In this document: one piece after another, positions 13,101 through 23,872 of the stretch
Numbering within the stretch: position 1 is the first letter of the stretch
How the letters are laid out: the number at the start of each line of letters is the position of its first letter
Translations under genes and position numbers: made by a program
The notes under the pieces: generated by a model
What the model saw: only the letters and a program-made list of their open reading frames with translations
Told to the model about the DNA's origin: nothing
Databases searched by the model: none
NCBI GenBank assembly: GCA_023375785.1
Contig: SZWC01004741.1
Coordinates: 43,973 to 107,972, forward strand
Direction of reading: 5' to 3'
DNA: 64,000 nt
Origin: Penium margaritaceum
Lineage: Eukaryota; Streptophyta; Zygnematophyceae; Desmidiales; Peniaceae

Positions 13101-13210
13101 CTAGGGTGCAAGTACGGCGCCCGGGCGCAACAAGGGTGCAACTAGGGGGCAACTAGGGCGCAACTAGGGTGCAACTAGGACGCATCCAGGGCACAATAGG
13201 GCGCAGCTGA
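4143..13210. repeat. 11-bp satellite array with one internal strand switch
   Basis: About 820 units of an 11-bp monomer, consensus CCCTAGTTGCG. It runs as CCCTAGTTGCG from 4143 to 11563 and as the reverse complement CGCAACTAGGG from 11564 to 13210. The turn is an in-register palindrome (CCCTAGGG, 11560-11567). Both strands of the monomer contain TAG, so each frame meets a stop at least every 33 nt, which explains why the block has almost no open frames. Common variants are CTACTTGCG, CTAGTCGCG and CTAGTTGTG. I see no gene in it. Confidence 0.96.
9110..10040 (+). repeat. 594-bp and 66-bp duplications inside the 11-bp array
   Basis: A distinctive string of variant units (ACATGTGCC at 9148, then ACAACTTGCGCCC, CTACTCTCGCCC and a GGGCACTAGTTACG marker) recurs 594 bp later (ACATGTGCC at 9742). 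Between them, three copies of a 66-bp block (GTCCTACTTGTGCCC near 9471, 9537 and 9603) lie in tandem. Both periods are exact multiples of 11 (54 and 6 units), so duplication kept unit phase. Confidence 0.8.
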
Positions 13211-13235
13211 GGTATGGTTAATGGAGGGCTTCTTA

Positions 13236-13834
13236 TGTCAGAAGAATGCAGACACGAGAACAGCGGCAGCAGAAGCAAGCATAAGCATCAAGACACGCAA
13301 GCGTACGTCATCATAGTGACGTAAGAGAGAGCGGTCCAAGGAGTTAGTTGCGAGAGCTGATGGGGAGTGAGACGCGAGGTAGCGGAGGTGGAGAGGTTGA
13401 TGTGATAGAGAGAGTGCTGGCGAGGTGAGTGATGGTTGGCGGACTATCAGAGGTGAGCGAAGGAGCGAGAGTGACGGAGCGAAGCGTTGAGAGTTGGCGA
13501 AGATAGAAAGTGCGAGGGGCGAGCAGAGCGAAGACACGGCGGCGAAGCCGCGAAACCAAGGGGGAACAAGATGAGCAGAACTGTTCTGGTTAACTCGAGG
13601 GACTAAACATCCTCCGTTATAAAATGACAAAACAGGACAAATGAGCAGAGCAACGGCTTCTTTCCGCTAGCCAGACACGGGTGACACATGCCACGTTGTT
13701 AGGGGATGCCTTGACATGTTGGGCTCAACGGTTAGTCTGACCGAGGGCCGTTGAGTCAATGTGGTTTGGTCTCGGACCTGAACCTTTATTGAGAAAGTGG
13801 GAATAACTATTGTCGGAGTCAATGATTTCCAACA
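13236..13834 (-). repeat. 3' LTR of the non-autonomous element
   Basis: 599 bp. On the minus strand it begins TGTTGGAAATCATTGACTCC and ends CTTCTGACA, with the canonical TG...CA termini. It is followed outward by the TCTTA target duplication. It matches 16499-17097 over its full length with no visible indel. Confidence 0.92.
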
Positions 13835-13843
13835 GACCCCCTG
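13835..13843 (-). promoter_or_regulatory. Polypurine tract of the non-autonomous element
   Basis: The minus strand reads CAGGGGGTC directly against the start of the 3' LTR. This is the expected position and composition for the plus-strand primer of reverse transcription. Confidence 0.7.
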
Positions 13844-13856
13844 AGTCCGACAAGAG

Positions 13857-14687
13857 TTAATGACAGTACTTTTCCCAATCTCCTGGGAGCTGACCATTGC
13901 AGCGTTCAAGAAGACCCTTCCATATGGCGTGCAGATCATTTGGATGAGCTCCCACCAGGTAGTGCAGGTTTCTGCTCATGAAGCGTTGTAGCCAGGCACG
14001 TAGACCGTAGTCAAGGCTATCCTGCTTTCTGGTCATCTCAGCTGGGGAGCAGCGCTTGCCGAGATACTTGGGTCTTCAAAGGAGGGCATTGGTAGTTGCA
14101 AACCCACCAACGAGCTTTGGATAGAGAAGGTTGTATATTTGAGTTTGCCACTTTTGGATATTGCTTACTTCCTTGTAGATGATCTCGGCAGCTTGTCCAT
14201 GTCCCATTGCAGCAAGAATAGGGGCAGGTACGGGAGATCCTTCTTCCACTGGTTCCTCCTCTTCTTCCTCTTCTTCTTCTGCCAGTGCCAGATCAATTTT
14301 GAGATAAGGTCTGGAGGTGGGATCTTCGAGCAGAGGTGGAATGATGGGATTGTCTCGGCAGGAGAGAGTGATCAATCGCCGTTTCCATGCTTCCAGCTGT
14401 AGGCTGAACCAGAGTTCTGGTCCATTCCTTGCATTGGTGCGTAGATGATGGAACGACATATCCACGAGGTTTAAGAGATGACCCCAGATTAGGAGGAAGG
14501 TTGCATGGTAAAGATGTGGGGAATATTGAGTTGTGCGCTGATGCTCGAAGGCGCCGAGGAGAAAGTCGGAGACACGATACTCATTGATGAAGATGGTGCT
14601 GGTCAAAGTCAGCACAGTATGTGACCAGCTCAGGATATTGCTTCCATCTTCCTAAAGGACGGGGCAGCCGTTCCAAGGGTTGGCCAT
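13857..14687 (-). pseudogene. Decayed single ORF of the non-autonomous LTR element, family unknown
   Basis: A minus-strand frame of 276 codons from ATG at 14687 to TAA at 13857-13859. The TAA is only 13 bp short of the polypurine tract, where the last ORF of an LTR element should end. Two in-frame nonsense codons interrupt it: TAG at 14652-14654 (codon 12) and TGA at 14076-14078. No frameshift is needed. The protein is mostly helical and hydrophobic in the first half (motifs such as FLLIWGHLLNLVDMSF), then has a run of nine glutamates around codons 138-146, then a segment rich in Trp, Tyr and Leu. I do not recognise the family and see no zinc knuckle, protease DSG, RT YxDD or integrase DDE. 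It could be a divergent gag-like protein or a captured host fragment. The frame was chosen because it is the only one open this long that ends at the tract. Confidence 0.6.
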
Positions 14688-16486
14688 GCTGGATGGAGCA
14701 GAGGGGCAACGACGGTTGTGGTGAAAGGTTGCAATTGATGACAGTTGGGTTAGACCAAGAATGGTGATCAGATCGGCACGAGGGTGGAACCACGTGCGTC
14801 GAGGAAGATTGAGTGGAAGAGACGAGGGCAGTTAGCGACAGAAATGACAAGTGATTGAATGAGTGCAGGGATGGAACCTCGTGCACTTGGGAAGTTTTCG
14901 GCGTGGGCGCAGATTGTCGCAGAAAAGGCGATGCGACCGGGCGAATCCTTGTGCCGAGTTGATGATGACGTTGGATGATGGCGGAGGAACGATGGATGAC
15001 GGAGTGGGCGCAGGGGCGGAACCTCGTACGCGCTGGATGTTTTCGGTGTGGGCGCTGGTTGTCGCGGAACAGGCGATGCGACCGAGTGGATCCTTGTGCC
15101 GAGCTTGAGCAAAAGCAGATGATTGCAGACGACGATTGATGATGGAGTAGGCGCAGGGGTGATACCACGTCCGCGATTTGAAATAGGGGAGTAATATGCG
15201 GCAAGGGGAAGGCAAATGCCAACGCGTCGCGATAAATCTGCTTCAAGCGTGGGTGCAGGCTGCTGCGGAAGCAGGCAGCTAGCTCGTGCACATCCTTGTG
15301 TCGTTCACAGATGCCAATGATTACTAATGGAGGAGGCTGATTATGATGGCTGAGTGGGCGCAGGGGCGAACCGCATGCGCTGACGGAGTTTCGGCGTGGG
15401 CGCAGGTTGTCGCGAAAAAAGGCGATGCGACCGGGCGTATCCTTGTGCTGAGCTGGAAGCGATGCAAAGCGGAGGAAAAACGATCGATTGATGAGTGGGC
15501 GCATGGGCGGAACCACGTGCACGATAAGGTAATGCTGATGCGGATGATGGATGGAAGGCGGCGCGGATGATGCTGATGATGCAGAGGCAGAGATGAGGCA
15601 GGAATGGGCGGCTGATGAAGTAGAGGAATCTGGAGCAAGGAGGAAGAGGAGAACTGATGGAGGCGAATGAAGATGAAGGCCGAGACTGATGATGATGAAC
15701 AATGTGAGAAACAGGGAGCAGCGCGAGCGGAGAGAGTCGAGATGAGATGCGGCGTGGCAGGTGGAGCGACACAACCACTTCTTCTTGCGTTCAGGAGAGT
15801 GACGGTTTGTTCCCTAGTTGGCTTGGAAATGGGAGCTGGAAGACTGACGGTGTCCGATAGAATGTCAGCTGAAGAGGTTGGTTGCGGCAGAGGGAGTCAG
15901 GCAGCGGATAGGGACACTATACTGCTGATGCCAAGTTAGTGATGGCTTGTTCCCCAGTTGGCTCGGAAATGGGAGCAGGAAGACTGGTGGTGTCCGATAT
16001 CCTGACAGCGGCAGTTTTGGCTGCAGCTGCTGACGAGGCGAGGAGGCAATGCGAGAAGGCGGCTCGAGACGACAGACGTGGGCAAGACGAGGATGACGGT
16101 GAGGAAGGAGCAGATGAAGCTGATGAGGCGAGAAGAAAGGGAAGGAGATGCTAGCGGAGGCAGATGTGATGAGGGTAGCGGATGGAAGACATCAGGAAGC
16201 TTCTTGGTAGTTGATAGCAGGCGGCGGCTCGAGAGTTACTTGCGGCTGATGTGAGCGACACGTCACCGATTGTTGGCATCGGGCGCAGAAATGGGCGTAG
16301 GGCCTTCTTAGGATGACGAGGCATTTCTTCAGCGTAGAGAACTCGTTAGGCAGAGCTGCTGATGTCAGCTGCAGATGAAGCGGGGAGGCGCGAGACGACT
16401 GTAGGGGAATGTGAGTCAAAGCAGTGAAGCAAGGATGGCGGCAGAGCGATGACGTGGTCACGGAACTCTAGGTGATGTTGCCTGAA
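14688..16486 (-). other. Interior of the non-autonomous element upstream of its ORF, with degenerate internal repeats
   Basis: No convincing gene. Two repeat sets are visible. (a) A motif around GGCGATGCGACCGGGCG followed by TCCTTGTGC recurs near 14930, 15070 and 15424, with worn copies between; the first two are about 140 bp apart. Frames differ between copies, so a repeated protein domain is unlikely. (b) A block containing AAATGGGAGCTGGAAGACTG occurs near 15826 and again near 15967, about 141 bp apart. Open frames on both strands here (up to about 400 codons) are Arg/Ser/Pro/His-rich, overlap each other and show no family signal. Confidence 0.6.
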
Positions 16487-16498
16487 GCTCTGATACCA
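16487..16498 (-). promoter_or_regulatory. Primer-binding site, tRNA-iMet 3' end
   Basis: The minus strand reads TGGTATCAGAGC immediately after the 5' LTR. This is the canonical 12-nt complement of the 3' end of plant initiator tRNA-Met. It fixes the element's orientation. Confidence 0.93.
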
Positions 16499-17097
16499 CA
16501 TCAGAAGAATGCAGACACGAGAACAGCAGTAGCAAAAGCAAGCATAAGCATCAAGACACGCAAGTGTACGTCAGCAGAGTGACGTAAGAGAGAGCGGTCT
16601 GAGGAGTTAGTTGAAAGAGCTGATGGAGGCTGAGACGCGAGGTAGCGGAGGTGGACAAGTTGATGTGTGAGAGAGAGTGCTTGCGAGGTGAGTGATGGTT
16701 GGCGGATTATCAGAGCTGAGCAAAGGAGCGAGAGTGAGGGAGCAAAGCGTTGAGAGTTGGCGAAGACATAAAGTGCGAGGGGCGAGCAGAGCAAAGACAC
16801 GGCGGCAAAGCCACGGAACCAAGGGGGAACAGGATGAGCAGAACTGTTCTGGTTAACTCGAGAGAATGAACATCCTCGGTTATAAAAGGACAGACCAGGA
16901 CAAATGAGCAGAGCAACGACTTCTTTCTGCTAGCCGGACGCGGGTGACACATGTCACGTTATTAGAGGATGCCTTGATATGTTGGGCTCAACGGTTAGTC
17001 CGACCGAGGGCCGTTGAGTCAAGGTGGTTCGGTCTCAGACCTGAACCTTTATTGAGAAAGTGGGAATAACTATTGTCGGAGTCAATGATTTCCAACA
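16499..17097 (-). repeat. 5' LTR of the non-autonomous element
   Basis: 599 bp, paired with 13236-13834. The outer end (minus-strand TGTTGG) abuts the TCTTA target duplication at 17098-17102. The inner terminus has TG in place of the CA seen in the other LTR, a two-base difference next to the primer site. A TATAAAAGG string at 16881 lies on the plus strand; on the element's own strand the same place reads CCTTTTATAACC, so a promoter assignment is uncertain. Confidence 0.9.
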
Positions 17098-17102
17098 TCT
17101 TA

Positions 17103-17373
17103 TACACACCACATCTAGTGTACTATGTATGGACTATAGGGAAATCTTCATGAAGTGGCCTAGAAGGGTATTAATATTCCATTCAGTTGGAAAGTTATGT
17201 ACCTCATACTTATGCCTTGTTAAAATAAATTCAATTATTTAGCTAGGGAAAAAAATGTAATATGATATTCCAGTGTTGATGTATAGTAGACGTATCTATG
17301 TCTTCATACTTTCTCATTAGTTATCTCTATAAATTGGGTATTTACTTTCTGTATTGCCAAATACAAAGGTAAA
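17103..17373. other. AT-rich single-copy segment, host side of the insertion
   Basis: About 270 bp, clearly richer in A/T than any neighbour and with no repeat structure. With 13211-13235 it formed one piece before the LTR element inserted at TCTTA. The only open frame (about 60 codons, plus strand) is not convincing. I see nothing functional. Confidence 0.6.
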
Positions 17374-18475
17374 CTACCTAGTTTTGGTTTCTATGACCAG
17401 GCTTTGGTTTATGTGCTCCGGCTTTGGTTCATTGACCCGGCTTTGGTTTCTGTGACCCGGCTTTGGTTTCTGTGACCCGGCTTTGGTTTATATGACCCGA
17501 CTTTGGTTTCTGTGACCCGGCTCTGGTTTCTGACCCGGCTTTGGTTTCTGTGTCCCGGCTTTGGTTTCTGTGACCCGGCTTTGGAATATGTGACCCGGCT
17601 TTCGTTTCTGTGACACAGATTTGGTGTCTCTGACCCGGCTTTGGTTTCTATAACACGGCTTTGGTTTCTGTGACCCAGCTTTGGCTTCTGTGACCCGGCT
17701 TTGCTTTATGTGACCCGGCCATGGTTTTTGTGAACCGGGTTTGGCTTCAATGACCCGGCTTTGGTTTCTCTGACCCGGCTTTGGTTTCTGTGACCCAGCT
17801 TTGGTTTCTTTGACATGGCTTTGGTTTGCTGTGACCTGGCTTTGGATTCTAGGTCTCGGCTTTTGTTTATATGGATTGGCTTTGATTTATATGACATGGC
17901 TTTGGTTTTTGTGACGTGGTTCTGGTTTATGTGATCCGACTTTGGTTTCTGTCACCAGGCTTTGGTTTTTGTGACCCGGCTTTGGTTTCTGTGACCCGTT
18001 TTGGTTTCAGTGACCCAGCTTTGGTTATTGTAACCGGCTTTGGTTTCTGTGACCCGGCTTTGGTTTATGTGACCTGGCTTTGGTTTCTGTGACCCGGCTT
18101 TGGTTTGTGTGACCTGGCTTTAATTTCTGTGACCCAGCTGTGGTTTCTATCACCCGGCTTTGGTTCCTGTGACCCGGTTTTGGTTTCTGTGACCCGGCTT
18201 TGGTTTTTGTTATCCAGCATTGGTTTCTATGACCCGGCTTTGGTTTCTGTGACCCGGCTTTGGTTTCTGTGACCCTCCTTCGGTTTCTGTGACCCGGCTG
18301 TAGTTTCTGTGACCCGGTTTGGTTTCGGTGACCCGGCTCTGGTTTGTGTGACCCGGCTCTGCGTTATGTGACCCGGCACTGGTTTCTTCGACCCAAATTT
18401 GGTTTATATGACCGACTTTGGTTTCTGTGACCCGGCTTTGGTTTCTCTGACCCGGCTTTGGTTTCTGTCGGAAAT
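17374..18475 (-). repeat. 20-bp satellite array, inverted
   Basis: About 55 units reading GTGACCCGGCTTTGGTTTCT on the plus strand, the reverse complement of the 1-4142 array. Units are diverged, with no higher-order repeat visible. The small minus-strand frames are repeat artefacts. Confidence 0.95.
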
Positions 18476-20937
18476 GGCTTCCCGACTGTCCACAACGGGG
18501 TACGCAGCTCTCACATGAGTGGGAGCTTGATGCATGGCAAGCAACGGTGGTATTGACTGACGGTGCGCGTTGGGTCGCCACACCGAATGTGAGAGGTCAC
18601 ACGAGCATAATCATGGCAGAACGGAGGAGGGGAACTTCGGACGGAAATGACGTCGTTTTGAGTCACTTAATGGACACGTACATCATACAACGAGTTATAG
18701 TGCTTGTCACAAGCTTTCCAATGCACCAAACCGCACGCAATTTGGAGCAGCGTAGCGCCAGCTGCGCTCTCGCACGTGCATCATTGCAACTCAGCCGCCT
18801 GTCACTCCACCAGCGTGAGTGACGGGCGTCCGAAGCGCCCTGTTCGCCAATGAAGCATCATGCCGCCTTTCTGAGGCGCCCATGGCCCCAATGAACCATG
18901 GAATATTGGTCTAACATCCCCCAAGGGGCGCCTTGGCCTTGGTCTGCGTGCTGGGAGTCGAACTCCTCACCGTCGGACCTATTTTTTGGACGGACGAGTG
19001 GTCAGCCGACCAAACGCGGCTGGCTGCACCAACCAACTTTGACAAGCCATATCTCCCTCATTTCTAGGCCGATTGCTGCGATTCAACTTGCGTTGGATCC
19101 AGCACATCGCCTACTTTAAGGATATACTCTCAGATCATATGAACACACACCATGCTAGGGTCTATTGTATTCGACAACTCAGCCACGTGGCTGAGACTCT
19201 TCCACATGGCAAAGTGGCCGGCCTAAAGTGCCGCCTCGTCATCAGCCATGGCCACGGACTGTTTTGCCATGTGCCATGCTCTAGACCTCCAGCCTTGACC
19301 CTGCATGTCTTCTACTGTGCAAACTAGCTTCTCACGGCTCCTTCGTCGTGAGCACTGCTCCGTCGATGATGCCGATGTTGCTGGTGCGCTCAGATGATGC
19401 AGGCCATATGCGTGTCGTGCTGCAAAAGTAGAGCACCCATGCCCACTTGCGCATGTATGAGCTGGCATCTTGGTGCTGACGAGATGTCAGCCACCTCACC
19501 ACTCATACAACGGCATGATGAGGGGCGAAAAGTCATGACAATCTCCCCTTCGCGCCTTATCATGCCGCTCGGCTCCCCCTCAAGCTGATCCCATCAGCCT
19601 CATGGCACATTGTCTTGCAGCTACCACTGCTGCACTTGCACCCTGCTTGGTAGAGCCCTTCACGGCTCCCCGACTGCTTGCGAGTATGACTGTGGCCCCC
19701 TGCCACTCTGCCACCTTGCCTTGCTGCCGGCGGAGTTTGCGGCTGCTTCCGTCCCGTGCCGAGCCTCAGCTTGGAGACTGCAGCTCCTTAGTTGCCTATC
19801 CATTGCACTCGTGCACATCAGGCTTGCCTGCCGCCCAAGTGCAATCCTCATCAGCTTGCTTTTTGCACCTTGCTTCTGCACCTGCTTGTTGCATGGCCTC
19901 CGCATCCTGCACCCCTGCAGCCCTGTGCTTGTGCAACCACTGGCCCATGTAGCCTTGTGCGTCCACTTGCACTTGCCACCACTCTTGGTCCCTCAGCTTT
20001 CCAGCCAACTTGCTACGTGGCATGGCCATTTTGCCATCCATCTGCATCTTGGTGACCTGGCGAGTGCTGCTGCCTTGTTGCCGATGCTTGCCGATGCAAC
20101 CTGCCTCCTCGTTTTGAGGCGTTGGGAGCACCCACCTCCAGTGAGTCTCCCTCTCTTGCAAAAGCCAGAAGCCAGCATTTTTTTCGCTGCTTCATCCGCT
20201 GCTGTTGGAACCAAATTGCTCCATCATGGTTGTTTAGCACACAACCAGCACTCAGGACACGTCTCCGCTTGGACCCTGCGTGAGCTCCGCCACATCCACC
20301 CGAAGTGGATTGCTTCCTCGCCGAATGGCGCAGCCGACATCTCTTGCTGCCACAAGCGTGTGCGTTGCTTGATGCTATTGCTGCTTGAAACTTCTCGTGG
20401 AGCCACATTGCTCCACTCAGGCCCCCTTCTCTGCTTCTAGCACCCTCGACATGCCCTCACTTGGACCCAACGTGAGCCCAGCCACATCCACCCAAAGTGG
20501 AGTGCTTCCTTGCTAGTTTGGCGCAGCCGGCTGCTCTTGCTGCTACAAGCGCTTGCCTTCAACGATGTTGAAGCTAGCTCCTTGGACCTGATGTCGTCTC
20601 CCATTTCCAACACGTGCACCTGTGGTTGCGAGTTCCCGCACCGGTGTTGGCCTCCCGCCATCACCTTCGTAGCGCGCTCCAACCCTGCTGCACCTTGAAG
20701 ACGACATACCACTGTTTTGTGGTTGATGTTTTGTTCATGTTGATGCACCAGCAGCTCCCCCTCATTTTTGGAGGTGGAACCAGTTCCCCCTGTTAGGCAG
20801 ACCTGCTGCGTCCTGCCCATCGCAGTTTCATTTTGCACTGCCAAATATGGCGTTGAGGCGGCTGACCAGCTGCTACCACTCCGGGTTATCCAACCTGATT
20901 CTGTCCTCTGGTGCATGCGCTTGCTCCCTTCCAAAGG
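18476..20937 (-). mobile_element. Probable LTR-retrotransposon remnant, 5' part missing
   Basis: Low-copy, GC-rich DNA between two satellites. On the minus strand AAGGGGAGAT (19541-19550) is followed by TGTCATGACT (19531-19540), the typical look of a polypurine tract plus LTR start. The stretch ends on the minus strand with TTCCGACA at 18476, so a 3' LTR of about 1,065 bp (18476-19540) is possible. A second candidate start, TGTTAGACC after CCTTGGGGGA (18916/18917), would give a 441-bp LTR. I find no second LTR, primer site or pol motif. The right end is cut by the 11-bp satellite. A plus-strand frame of 276 codons (19610-20440) is Leu/Cys/His-rich, overlaps minus-strand frames and is not a credible gene. 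A block of about 100 bp is duplicated imperfectly near 20259 and 20447. Confidence 0.4.
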
Positions 20938-21440
20938 GACTAGTTGAGCCCTACTTGCGCCCTACTTGTGCCCTAGTTGCGTTGCAGCTGGGTACTAGCT
21001 ACACCCTAGTTGCGCCCTAGTTGCACCCTAGTTGTGCCTAGTTGTACCCTACTTGCGCCCTACTTGTGTCCTAGTTGCGGCCTACTTGCGCCCTAGCTGC
21101 ATCCAAGTTACATCCTGGTTGCGTCTCAGTTCGGCACTAGCTACGCCCTCGTTGCGCGCTAGTTGTGCCCTATTTGCGCCCTAGTTACATCCTAGTTGCG
21201 CCCTACTTGCGCCCTACTTGCGCCCTAGTTGCTCCCTAGTTACGCCCTAGTTGCGCCCCACTTGTGCCCTACTTGCATCCTAGTTGTGCCCAAGTAGCGT
21301 TCTAGTTGCGCCCTACTTGAACCCTACTTGCGCCCTACTTGCACCCTAGTTAAGCCCTAGTTGCACCCTAGTTGCGCCCTACTTGAATCCTATTTGCACC
21401 CTACTTGCATCCTAGTTGGGCCTTAGTTGCGCCCTTGTTG
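20938..21440 (+). repeat. 11-bp satellite, short block
   Basis: About 45 units of CCCTAGTTGCG and variants, forward orientation. It contains the same GGCACTAGCTACG-type marker units as the large array (near 20990 and 21130), so it is a fragment of the same parent array. Confidence 0.93.
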
Positions 21441-21588
21441 CGTACGTAACTCCCGAGCCTCCCCGTGCGAAATGCTGAAGAGCCGCATGGCCGCACACTG
21501 GCTGTAGATGCCCACTGTGGACACCTTCTGCGCCAACACAGCTACTGCCCGCTAGGCCCAGCTCTCTTGTGCCTCGGCCGAGCAGCGG
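21441..21588. other. Short non-repeat linker
   Basis: About 150 bp of GC-rich single-copy sequence between the 11-bp block and the 190-bp satellite. No feature recognised. Confidence 0.5.
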
Positions 21589-23804
21589 CCAACCAAACTA
21601 GGCATATGTCACTGACAATTACCAAAGAATTCCAGTATGGGTGGTCAACGTTCACAACCCATAACACGAGTCACAAATGGTCAGAGGGGGAAACAATGGT
21701 TTCAGAATATTGGTTTTCAACTAGCAAGGACAACGACCTTCAATAATTAGTAGCACGGTGTGGCTACCATGCACAATGAATGACCAAAGTAGGCATATGG
21801 ACTGCCTTTGACCAAAAAAATTCGCTGTGTGTGGTCAATATTGACAACTCATAATACGAGTCACAAATGGTCAAAGGGGGGAACGATGGCTTGGGAACAC
21901 CAGGTATCAACTAACAAGCACAAGGACCTTTAATAAGTAGTGGCATGGTGTCGTTACCATGTACAGTGACCAACAAAAGTAGGCATATGTCAGTGACCAT
22001 GACCAAAGAATGTCACTCTGTGTGGTCAACTTTGACAACTCAAAACACGAGTCACAAATGGTCAAAGAGGGAAACAATGGTTTGTGCATACTAGTTATCG
22101 ACTAGCAAGTACAAAGACCGTCAATATGCAGTGGCACAGCGTCGCTATCATGCACAGTGACCAACCAAAGTATGCATATGTCACTGACTATGACCAAAGA
22201 ATTTCACTTCATGTGGTCAACGTTGACAACTCAAAACAAGAGTCACACACAATCAAAGGGGGTAACTATGGGTTGGGAACACTAGCTATTAACGTGAAAG
22301 CACAAAGACCTTCAATACGTAGTGACATGGTGGGCAACCATGCACAATCACAAACCAAAGTAGGCATATGCCACTAACCATGACCAAAATAATTTCACTG
22401 TGTGTGGTCAACGTTGAAAACTCATAACATGATGCATACGCCACTGACTATGACCAAAGAAGTACACTATGTGTGGTCAATATTGACAACTCATAACACA
22501 AGTCACAAATGTTCAGAGGGAGACACAATGGTTTGGGAACCGTATGTATTGACTAGAAAGGACAAAGTACTTTGATACGCGGTGGCACGGTGTGGCTACT
22601 ATGCACACCAAACAACCAAACAAGGCATATGTCACTGACCATGACCAAAGAATTTTAGTATGGGTGGTCAACATTCACAACCCATAACACGAGTCACAGA
22701 TCGTCAGAGGGGGAAACTGTGGTTTCAGAATATAAGTTTTAAACTAGCAAGGACAACGACCTTCAATAATTAGTAGCACGGTGTGGCTACCATGCACAAT
22801 GAATGACCAAAGTGGGCATATGGACTGCCTTTGACCAAAGAAATCCGTTGTGTGTGGTCAATGTTGACAACTCATAATACAAGTCACAAATGGTCAGAGG
22901 GGGGAACGATGGTTTGGGAACACCAGGTATCAACTAGCAAGCACAAGGACCTTCAATAAGCAGTGTCGCGGTGTGGCTACCATGTACAATGACCAACAAA
23001 AGTAGGCATATGTCACTGACCATGACCAAATATGTTTTCAGTGTGTGGTCAACTTGACAACTCATAACACGAGTCACAAATGGTCAGAGAGGGAAACAAT
23101 GGTTTGTGAATACTAGTTATCGACTAGCAAGTACAAAGACTGTCAATATGCAGTGGCACAATGTTGCTCCCATGCACAGTGACCAACCAACGTATGCATA
23201 TGACTATGACCAAATAATTTCACTCCATGTGGTCAACGTTGATAACTCAAAACAAGAGTCACACATAGTCAAAGGGGGTAACAATGGGTTGGGAACACTA
23301 GCTATTAACAAGAAAGCACAAAGACCTTCAATACGTAGTGACATGGCATGGCAACCATGTACAGTGACAAACCAATGTAGGCATATGCCACAAACCATGA
23401 CCAAAAGAATTTCACAATGTGTGGTCAACGTTGATAACACGAGTCACAAATGTTCAAAGGGGGGAAACAATGGGTTGGGAACATTAGTTATTAACTAGCA
23501 AGTACAAGGACCTTCAACAAGTAGTGAGACGTTGTGGCTAGCGTGCACAGTGACCAACCAAAGGAATGCATACGTCACTGACTATAACCAAAGAAGTACA
23601 CTATGTGCGGTCAATATTGACAACTCATAAAACGAGGCACAAATGGTCAGAGGGAGAGACAATGGTTTGGGATCCCTATGTATCGACTAGAAAGGACAAA
23701 GAACTTTAATACGCGGTGGCACGGTGTGGCTACTATGCACACCAAACAACCAAACAAGGCATATGTCACAGACCATGACCAAAAAATTTCAGTACTTGTG
23801 GTCA
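21589..23804 (+). repeat. 190-bp satellite, two higher-order repeats (block 1)
   Basis: Tandem monomers of about 190 bp recognised by AGGCATATGTCACTGACCAT and ATGGTCAGAGGGGGAAACAA. Six monomer types recur in fixed order: A (TATGGGTGGTCAACGTTCAC, 21602), B (ACTGCCTTTGACC, 21792), C (21982), D (22173), E (22362), F (22436), then A at 22626, B 22815, C 23007, D 23196, E 23380, F 23569 and A 23758. The first E is truncated to about 74 bp. Higher-order period is about 1,024 bp with that deletion and about 1,132 bp without. Small frames here are unsupported. Confidence 0.93.
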
Positions 23805-23872
23805 ACACGCCGACCCTCGGCCCAGCACGCAAAGTCGAAAGACCCTGCGTGCTGGGTCGAGGGTCGGCGTGT
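23805..23872. other. 27-bp inverted repeat (hairpin 1)
   Basis: Arms 23805-23831 and 23846-23872 are reverse complements with a single mismatch (a G:T wobble in RNA), around a 14-nt loop. The arms are GC-rich (CACGCCGACCCTCGG at the left). The hairpin sits exactly where the 190-bp satellite stops. Confidence 0.9.

Larger units (their letters stand above)
13236..17097 (-). mobile_element. Non-autonomous LTR retrotransposon, 3.86 kb
   Basis: Two 599-bp direct repeats (13236-13834 and 16499-17097) enclose 2,664 bp. The element is flanked by a perfect 5-bp target duplication, TCTTA (13231-13235 and 17098-17102). On the minus strand the 5' LTR is followed at once by TGGTATCAGAGC, the primer site complementary to the 3' end of plant initiator tRNA-Met. 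A purine run CAGGGGGTC precedes the 3' LTR. I find no reverse transcriptase, integrase or RNase H signature in the interior, only one decayed ORF, so the element would have depended on enzymes from elsewhere. Hand alignment of the LTRs gives about 50 differences in 599 (91-92% identity), mostly transitions, so this is an old insertion. The superfamily is uncertain; a copia-like partner is plausible from the LTR start TGTTGGAAATC. Confidence 0.92.

Noticed and set aside
4143-13210. Interstitial telomere (CCCTA resembles plant CCCTAAA)
   Set aside because: The repeat is 11 bp with an invariant GTTGCG part, and both orientations occur; no CCCTAAA runs are present.
14581-15774. 397-codon minus-strand ORF
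   Set aside because: Crosses out-of-frame DNA repeats, Arg/Ser/Pro/His-rich, no domain, and overlaps the better-supported ORF that ends at the polypurine tract.
18935-19030. tRNA gene on the minus strand (GAGTTCGACTCCC resembles a T-arm)
   Set aside because: The T-stem does not pair beyond one or two positions, and no anticodon or acceptor stem can be drawn.
19610-20440. 276-codon plus-strand ORF
   Set aside because: Leu/Cys/His-rich with no domain, heavily overlapped by minus-strand frames, and inside a probable retroelement remnant.
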